A DNA stretch of 64,000 nucleotides from Lasiodiplodia sp. COLG20 (Eukaryota > Ascomycota > Dothideomycetes > Botryosphaeriales > Botryosphaeriaceae). The notes beneath the pieces were generated by a model. That model was not told the origin of the DNA. It made no database searches and was given only the letters and a program-made list of their open reading frames with translations. The translations under genes were made by a program, and so were the position numbers. Location: the NCBI GenBank assembly GCA_009801085.1, contig VNWV01000005.1, forward strand, positions 1,550,001-1,614,000. The letters run 5' to 3'. Below are positions 59,259 to 64,000 of the stretch, in pieces (position 1 is the stretch's first letter; each line of letters starts with the position of its first letter).

Positions 59259-59484
59259 CAGAGGGGTGCTGCAACCGATGGCTAGCGCGAAGAATAGGTG
59301 TAAGTATACCTCAGTCCCTTCCCTTTTTTTCTAATGAAAAAGAACATGAATAGATAGTTGAAGCTATCGTCCGGACGTAAATGTGTAATTATTAATTCCA
59401 CATTTACATCCAGATGATAGCTTAAACTACCGATGACATAGAAAACATAAATTCACGCTAGCGGTCGGCTGTAATATCCCTCTG
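59259..59484. mobile_element. Short inverted-repeat element (MITE-like), copy A, most complete
   Basis: 226 bp bounded by TA on both sides (59257-59258, 59485-59486). Left end CAGAGGGGTGCTGCAACCGA then TGGCTAGCGCG; right end CACGCTAGCGGTCGGCTGTA then ATATCCCTCTG. A nested inner hairpin, GTTGAAGCTATCGTCCGGAC with GTAAATGTG, pairs with CACATTTACATCCAGATGAT plus AGCTTAAAC around TAATTATTAATTC. No coding capacity. Known: TA duplications with short inverted ends fit non-autonomous relatives of Tc1/mariner/pogo (Fot1-like) transposons; assignment is inference. Confidence 0.82.
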
Positions 59485-59489
59485 TAGTA

Positions 59490-61827
59490 CTATGACTCAA
59501 CGCGTAGTTGATGGCATCCGCCAGGGACGTTACTAATCCTCACGAATGCACCTTTTACTTCCCCATCCTCTATCTCCACCCCATCCAAAAACACCTTGTC
59601 ATCTTGCGCATCTTCCCCAAACAAAGGCACATAAACCGTCCCCACCAACCCCTCCGGCGTCTCAATCCTCGCCTCCCACACCACGCCACCGCCTTGCTCC
59701 CTCCCCGCCCCCTCCTCCGCACCCTCCTCCTCCTCCTCCACAACCCACCACTCAACCCCCCACCACCCCCTCACCGTCCCAAACCCGCCCTTAACCTCAC
59801 CCACCCCACTCCCCACCACCTTCGGCCAAACCACCCACTCGGCGTCCCCCTCTTCCTCCCCGACATCCACCCCCCTCACCGCCCTCACCCCAACCACCTC
59901 CGCCATAAGCGCATAAACCGGCCCCGTCGCAAACGCATGCGCATGGCTAATAAATCGCGGCGCGTCGCCGTAAAACCCGTACGCGAGGCTACCGTCCACA
60001 CTACTATACCCCTCGACGAGAGTGGAATTGCTGAAGGCGCGCAGCATGTAGCCCCACTGCGTGCGCAGCAGCCGCATCGCCGGTGCGGCGTCGACGACGG
60101 CGGCGCCTCGCGGTTGCTCGGCGGTGGATGCTTTGAATTGCGCGAGCAGCTCGTGCGAGGAGACGAAGGGCGAGACGGCGCCGGGGAGTTCGGGGGCGGG
60201 GGCGCCGTAGGGGGTCAGGCGGGAGGCGAGGGCGGCGGCGATGGCGGGGATGGTGGGGTGGTTCGTGGTGGTGTCGTTGGGAGGAGGGGCTACGAGGTCG
60301 AAGAGGATGGCGAAGGCGTTGCCGTCTTGCGGGTGCAGCAGGCGGGCGCCGCGAGCAGTCGTGTTGTCGCGGTAGAGCGAGGCGGCCGGGTCCCAGAGGT
60401 GGGTGTTGAAGGCGGTTTTGACGCGGGCGGCGGTGGCGAGCCAGCGGAGGCGTGCTGCTGTAGTGTTGTTGGAGGAGAAGGAGGTGCTGCTGGTGGTGGT
60501 GGAGTTGGAGGACAGGAGGGCGGAGAAGTGGGCGGCGCGCGTGAGGGCGTGGTGGTACAGGGCGTTGAGGGCGGCGTTGGTGCCGCCGACGCCGTCGCGG
60601 CCCCAGTCCGAGGGCTTGGTGCCGTTGAAGAGGCCGGTCGCCGGGTCGATGTATTGGTAGGTGGCTTCGAGGGCGCGGACGACCTGGGCCCAGCGTTGGT
60701 GGGCGAAAGTGAAGTCCTCGGTGATGAGGACGTAGTCGATGAAGTTGATGATCGTCCACAGGTTGTACGTGTCGGAGCTCCAGGCCTCGAAGCCGGCTGG
60801 GTTCAATCAACAAATTGTGCTTACATCGTGGATTGAAGGGCTTACCAAGATCACCGTACTCGGCGAAGAAGTCTCCAAACGGGGAACCGGCGTAGGGGAA
60901 GTAGCCGGATACGGGATCCTGCAGAACCATGACCGCGATCAGGAGGTTCTTCAAAGCTCGCAGATTGTCGTAGTTCTGCGACACCAAAGCGCTTCTCAAT
61001 GACACACTCATGTCAGCTGGCCACGGATTCCTGTCCCTCTTGGCTCCCTCTCCCATAACCACATCCATCGGGTCGACTCCCCGCACCACCGCATCCTCCG
61101 CCCAACCACCACCGGTGACGGTGTAATTGTGATTGACCAACGAGTCAGCGCGGATCTGACACAGCTGTAGCGTATAGACACCGGCATGCCAGATTCGGTT
61201 GAGCAGATCATCGTCGCTCCAGAAATAGCCCGTGTATTCGCCAAGTTTGCTGTCGTCCTTAATGTTCGGCTGCGGCGTGAAGTAGACGTGTTGCAACTGG
61301 AACTCCACGCTTGTCGAGCCATCTGCTTTTGGGCCGAGCGAAAAGGTGAGGTACCGGAAACCTCCTCGTCCCCATTTGCGGGGCATGGAGAAATTCCCGG
61401 GCTGCATAGGGATGTACACGGTGCCGTCCGGGACGGTGAAATAAGTCGACCAGTCTGACTCCGGGCCGACGAAGGCAGCAGACTCACTGTATGAGACACC
61501 AAGGCCTTGACAAGATGAATTGCATTCTAACGACGGTAGACCGTACGTCTGGCAAGCATCACCCTTGCATGCTGAGCGGCGGAAATGCAAATGAGGGATC
61601 CCACCCGTCTCGCGGCCAAAGTCGAGCGTGATGGAGGCATTGGGGCCGCTCAGTGAGTACACATCAGCCGCACGGTAAGATTGGCCTGGCACGGCACCAG
61701 TCACCTTCCCAGAAGTCTGCCAAATGGACACAGGCTCAATGATGCGGGATGTGGGAGAGAGAATGTATTCTTCTCCAGGCACCGCGGCCGAGAGGAGAGG
61801 GAAGAGCGCGACCACCGTGAGATGCAT
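59490..61827 (-). CDS. Secreted GH78-type alpha-L-rhamnosidase, complement(join(59490..60796,60846..61827))
   Basis: Predicted 762 residues. Seen: signal peptide MHLTVVALFPLLSAAVPG; a beta-rich N-terminal part (ITLDFGRETGGIPHLHFR, RGGFRYLTFSLG); then the (alpha/alpha)6 barrel with YTGYFWSDDDLLNRIWHAGV, AKRDRNPWPADMSVS, VSGYFPYAGSPFG, YNLWTIINFIDYVL, and DWGRDGVGGTNAALNALYHH; a beta-sandwich with VWPKVVGSG. AKRDR..WPADM and the DWGR region hold the acidic residues expected at the active site. One 49-nt intron (GTAAGC..CCCAG) completes GDLAGFEAWSS. Met at 61827 was chosen over an in-frame ATG at 61884 because it opens directly into the signal peptide. Known: GH78 enzymes release L-rhamnose from plant flavonoid glycosides and pectin. 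Inference: extracellular plant-material degradation. Several NxT/NxS sites. Its stop codon lies 5 bp from element copy A. Confidence 0.88.
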
Positions 61828-62789
61828 GGTCGTATGATACGTATGTCTGGACTTTCTCTCTGGGAAGGTGCTTTTCTTGTACATCAAATGAGCTTCACAG
61901 CCAATGAGGTCATTGTGGGACTGTGGTCACGGTGCGGGGTTCGCGCTAAGCCGCCATCGGAAGCTGAGACGGGTACAGTAGCTGCATTAAGCATTTCCAA
62001 GCGCCCGTGGATCATTGCAGCCCGAGACCGGCTTCGGTAGATCCTAGCGACGAAAATGATAGATAGGATATGCAAGGGCACACCCTGAAGAATTGCCCAA
62101 GGCCGTCAAACTTGATGCACGTACAACCGGACAGACGGAACGAACCGGGGGCACCAAAGGATTCCGCCGGTAGCTTGTACCTTTTTTTGTGTCTATAACT
62201 TGCAAGTTAATGGTCCACTCGACGAATGACTCTCCAGACCACCACACCACCCCGTTTCCGCAAGAAGTGCAACCGAAGCATAGGGATATATTTGGATGAA
62301 AGATCAAGCATTTCGCGCAAAGACTTTCAAAGACGCTTATGCAAGGGTGTTTTCGCCAATAAGGGAACGCTTCTGCGCGTATGCCTCTGATTCCGATTGG
62401 CCAGGCTTCCCATCCCCTCATTTTTATGCGCCAATTAATTCTCGAGAGGGAGCTGAGTAAGGCTGGCGACACGTCACAAGCCGAGGCTTTCTGCTCCGCC
62501 GAATCTTCAGCTGGTTATATCTTGCCTCGTCACCAGATCAACATCAGCTGCGCATCCCACACTAAGTCTCTTCGGGTTTGGACACCACGCCATGACCTTA
62601 CATAGCGCCCGCAGTATACTTGCTCCGAAGAGTGCAACGACACATGTTGGGGGGATAGAGGTTAGCTTCATTGACAAGCGCGCCCCCATCTGGAAACCAA
62701 AACGCGATTCTTACCAAAAGATAAGACGTCATGTATGAACCAATGCCTCAAATCTATCGTCATCCTTTCAGTTCTGATTGTATTCGAAG
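61828..62789. other. Promoter of the rhamnosidase and uncertain 5' part of the C2H2 gene
   Basis: About 960 bp. The left half is the rhamnosidase promoter (minus strand). From about 62600 there are fragments compatible with earlier exons of the following C2H2 gene, such as CNDTC and WKPKRDSYQKIRRH (62685-62735), but I could not join them with confidence. Confidence 0.35.
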
Positions 62790-63734
62790 AGATGCGAGTT
62801 CTGTCAGGACACCTTCATTCACAATAATAGCCGTACCGTAAGAAACGCTTTTTCATAATACTTTCGGATAGCTGATGAGGGCAGAGGCATATTCGCGAGC
62901 GACATAACCCTGATGGAAAGAAACCCAAGTTCGCTTGCCCTGAGGAAGGGTGCTCCGCGGCGTACGCTAGGATTGGTAATTTAGAGGTACTTGGTAAAGA
63001 TCTTACCTTTTCCCTACAATATGCTAAATCAATGAACGTATCAGAAACACGTCCGAGAGAGACACGAGGAACAGGCGGAGAAAGTCAAGATCTGGCAAGA
63101 GCAACACCAACCATCTGCTCCCCCATATGGAGGCGGAACCGATCACGAAGAAGGCCATACTTCACTGTCTGATAGCGATGGCCAATTGCACACGCCCGAC
63201 ACTGACCCAGCTGCTCCCTCCAGGAACTCTTGGTCAGACGAGCAATCCCAGCTTGCACCAGCTGAACAACCTGTTTCTCTGGACGGAATACCTATGATGG
63301 ACCCCAACACTCTTATTCCTGATACGGTGATTGATCCAAATCTTGAGGGCTTCCCCGGATTACGGCTCGATAATCAACGTACAATGCTTCCGGAGGCCGA
63401 AAAGACCCAAGACTTTCTACAATCATCTGAATATGCCTCCTTTCCTCTTGATCCGCTATGTATGCAGCAATGGAGCTACTCCTCGTCTGGCTTGTCATCT
63501 TCTCTTCTCGATTATCCAGCTTTAGATACAGATATGGCAACCAGATTCGACAGCCAGATTGCAAATGGAGACAACATCGTAGCACCTCCCTTTCCGATTG
63601 ATCGGGCGGACGAGATCGCATTCCAAGATGTCATGCTAGATCATCAAGTTTTGAATGCAATGGGAATCGCGGAAGAATCCAGTGACCGAGCAATTCGAAG
63701 TTTCGAGGGATATGGTGAAAGTGGCTTATTCTGA
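62790..63734 (+). CDS. C2H2 zinc-finger transcription factor, 5' end unresolved
   Basis: At least 279 residues: join(62790..62837,62885..62986,63045..63734), all phase 0. Seen: two tidy fingers assembled across introns. First, CEFCQDTFIHNNSRT joined to RHIRERH (C-x2-C-x12-H-x4-H). Second, FACPEEGCSAAYARIGNLE joined to KHVRERH (C-x4-C-x12-H-x4-H). Between them lies the linker NPDGKKPK. The tail is acidic and Ser/Pro/Gln-rich (QPSAPPYGGGTDHEEGHTS, SYSSSGLSSSLLDYPALD) like an activation domain. Splice sites: GTAAGA..GGGCAG, GTACTT..ATCAG with a TGCTAAAT branch. The acceptor for the first listed exon is AAG at 62789, because an in-frame TGA lies just upstream. Earlier exons, perhaps with another finger, should exist but were not resolved, so this could also be a 5'-damaged gene. 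Function: sequence-specific regulation; target unknown. Confidence 0.6.
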
Positions 63735-64000
63735 TTTCTATCACTACTTTATGTAATTTCATGTTCGCATGGTTAATAACCCTCTTTCCTACATCGTGTC
63801 CGGGTTCTAAGTGATGCTTAGAATGCAGACTTAACGGGAAAGAGGGGGAAGAAAGTCCATGCCCTTCTGGGGAGGTTTTGTTTTCGGGGATGTGTATGAC
63901 CGAGCGACTGCTTCTGCAACAATTTGCCGACTCAGCTTAGATCATCCCCATTCCAATTTCAGTGATGATTGCTTTTACGGCCGTGAATATGTTGAATGAT
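63735..64000. other. 3' flank of the C2H2 gene
   Basis: 266 bp to the window edge; no gene seen. A palindrome-like repeat of CCTCTTTCC and GGAAAGAGG (63781-63845) may mark a 3' end structure. Confidence 0.3.

Noticed and set aside
59508..60836. 442-codon plus-strand open frame opposite the rhamnosidase
   Set aside because: Low-complexity Pro/His then Gly/Val composition, exact antisense of a clear GH78 gene with high third-position GC; a shadow frame.
1..64000. CRISPR arrays, bacterial operons, tRNA or rRNA genes
   Set aside because: No regularly spaced direct repeats of CRISPR type, no operon structure, and no cloverleaf or rRNA-like segments recognised on reading; a tRNAscan run would settle tRNAs.

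Overview
This window is nuclear DNA of a filamentous ascomycete (Pezizomycotina). Genes carry many short introns (about 45-90 bp) with GT..AG borders and CTRAC-like branch points. The gene families present (Leashin, HET, NACHT-ankyrin STAND protein, RTA1, Pth11/rhodopsin-type membrane protein, Zn2Cys6 and fungal C2H2 factors) are typical of this group. Leashin and Woronin bodies are restricted to Pezizomycotina. Dothideomycetes is a guess only; nothing here fixes genus or species. No tRNA, rRNA or CRISPR array was seen.

Layout. 0.5-1.4 kb: the RNA 3'-end processing factor CstF-64/Rna15. 2.2-24.9 kb: one giant open frame for a ~7,500-residue Leashin (Woronin body tether), built around a long acidic region punctuated by ~20 Lys-rich modules. 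25.8-29.1 kb: a small conserved membrane protein and an F-box-like protein with a poly-Glu tract. 29.4-31.4 kb: a broken HET-domain gene. 31.6-37 kb: small genes (a His/Arg-rich peptide, an SDR dehydrogenase, a secreted protein) among copies of a short inverted-repeat element. 37.0-42.1 kb: a hydrolase-NACHT-ankyrin NLR-like receptor in eight exons. 42.6-44.5 kb: the SDHC subunit of respiratory complex II and an RTA1-like membrane protein. 46.5-47.6 kb: a short Zn2Cys6 regulator. 49.2-50.9 kb: an 11-exon rhodopsin/Pth11-like seven-helix protein. 51.8-55.0 kb: a cytochrome P450 and an F-box protein. 56.0-63.7 kb: a long C2H2-type regulator, a secreted GH78-type alpha-L-rhamnosidase, and the 3' part of a second C2H2 factor.

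How the genes relate. The first 25 kb is conserved housekeeping and hyphal-architecture territory with little spacer. From 27 kb on it is accessory-like: incompatibility and innate-recognition genes (one dead HET, one apparently intact NLR), mobile-element fragments, sensing and secretion genes, and long spacers. I see no biosynthetic cluster: the P450 has no backbone enzyme nearby. The most informative new observations are a family of nested inverted-repeat elements (three near-complete copies plus fragments), an in-frame 54-nt intron hidden in the giant Leashin frame, the decay pattern of the HET gene, and splice sites (two GC-AG introns, several AAG acceptors) that would mislead automatic gene models. 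Exon joins were worked out by hand from frame, splice signals and family motifs; no alignment or transcript was available.
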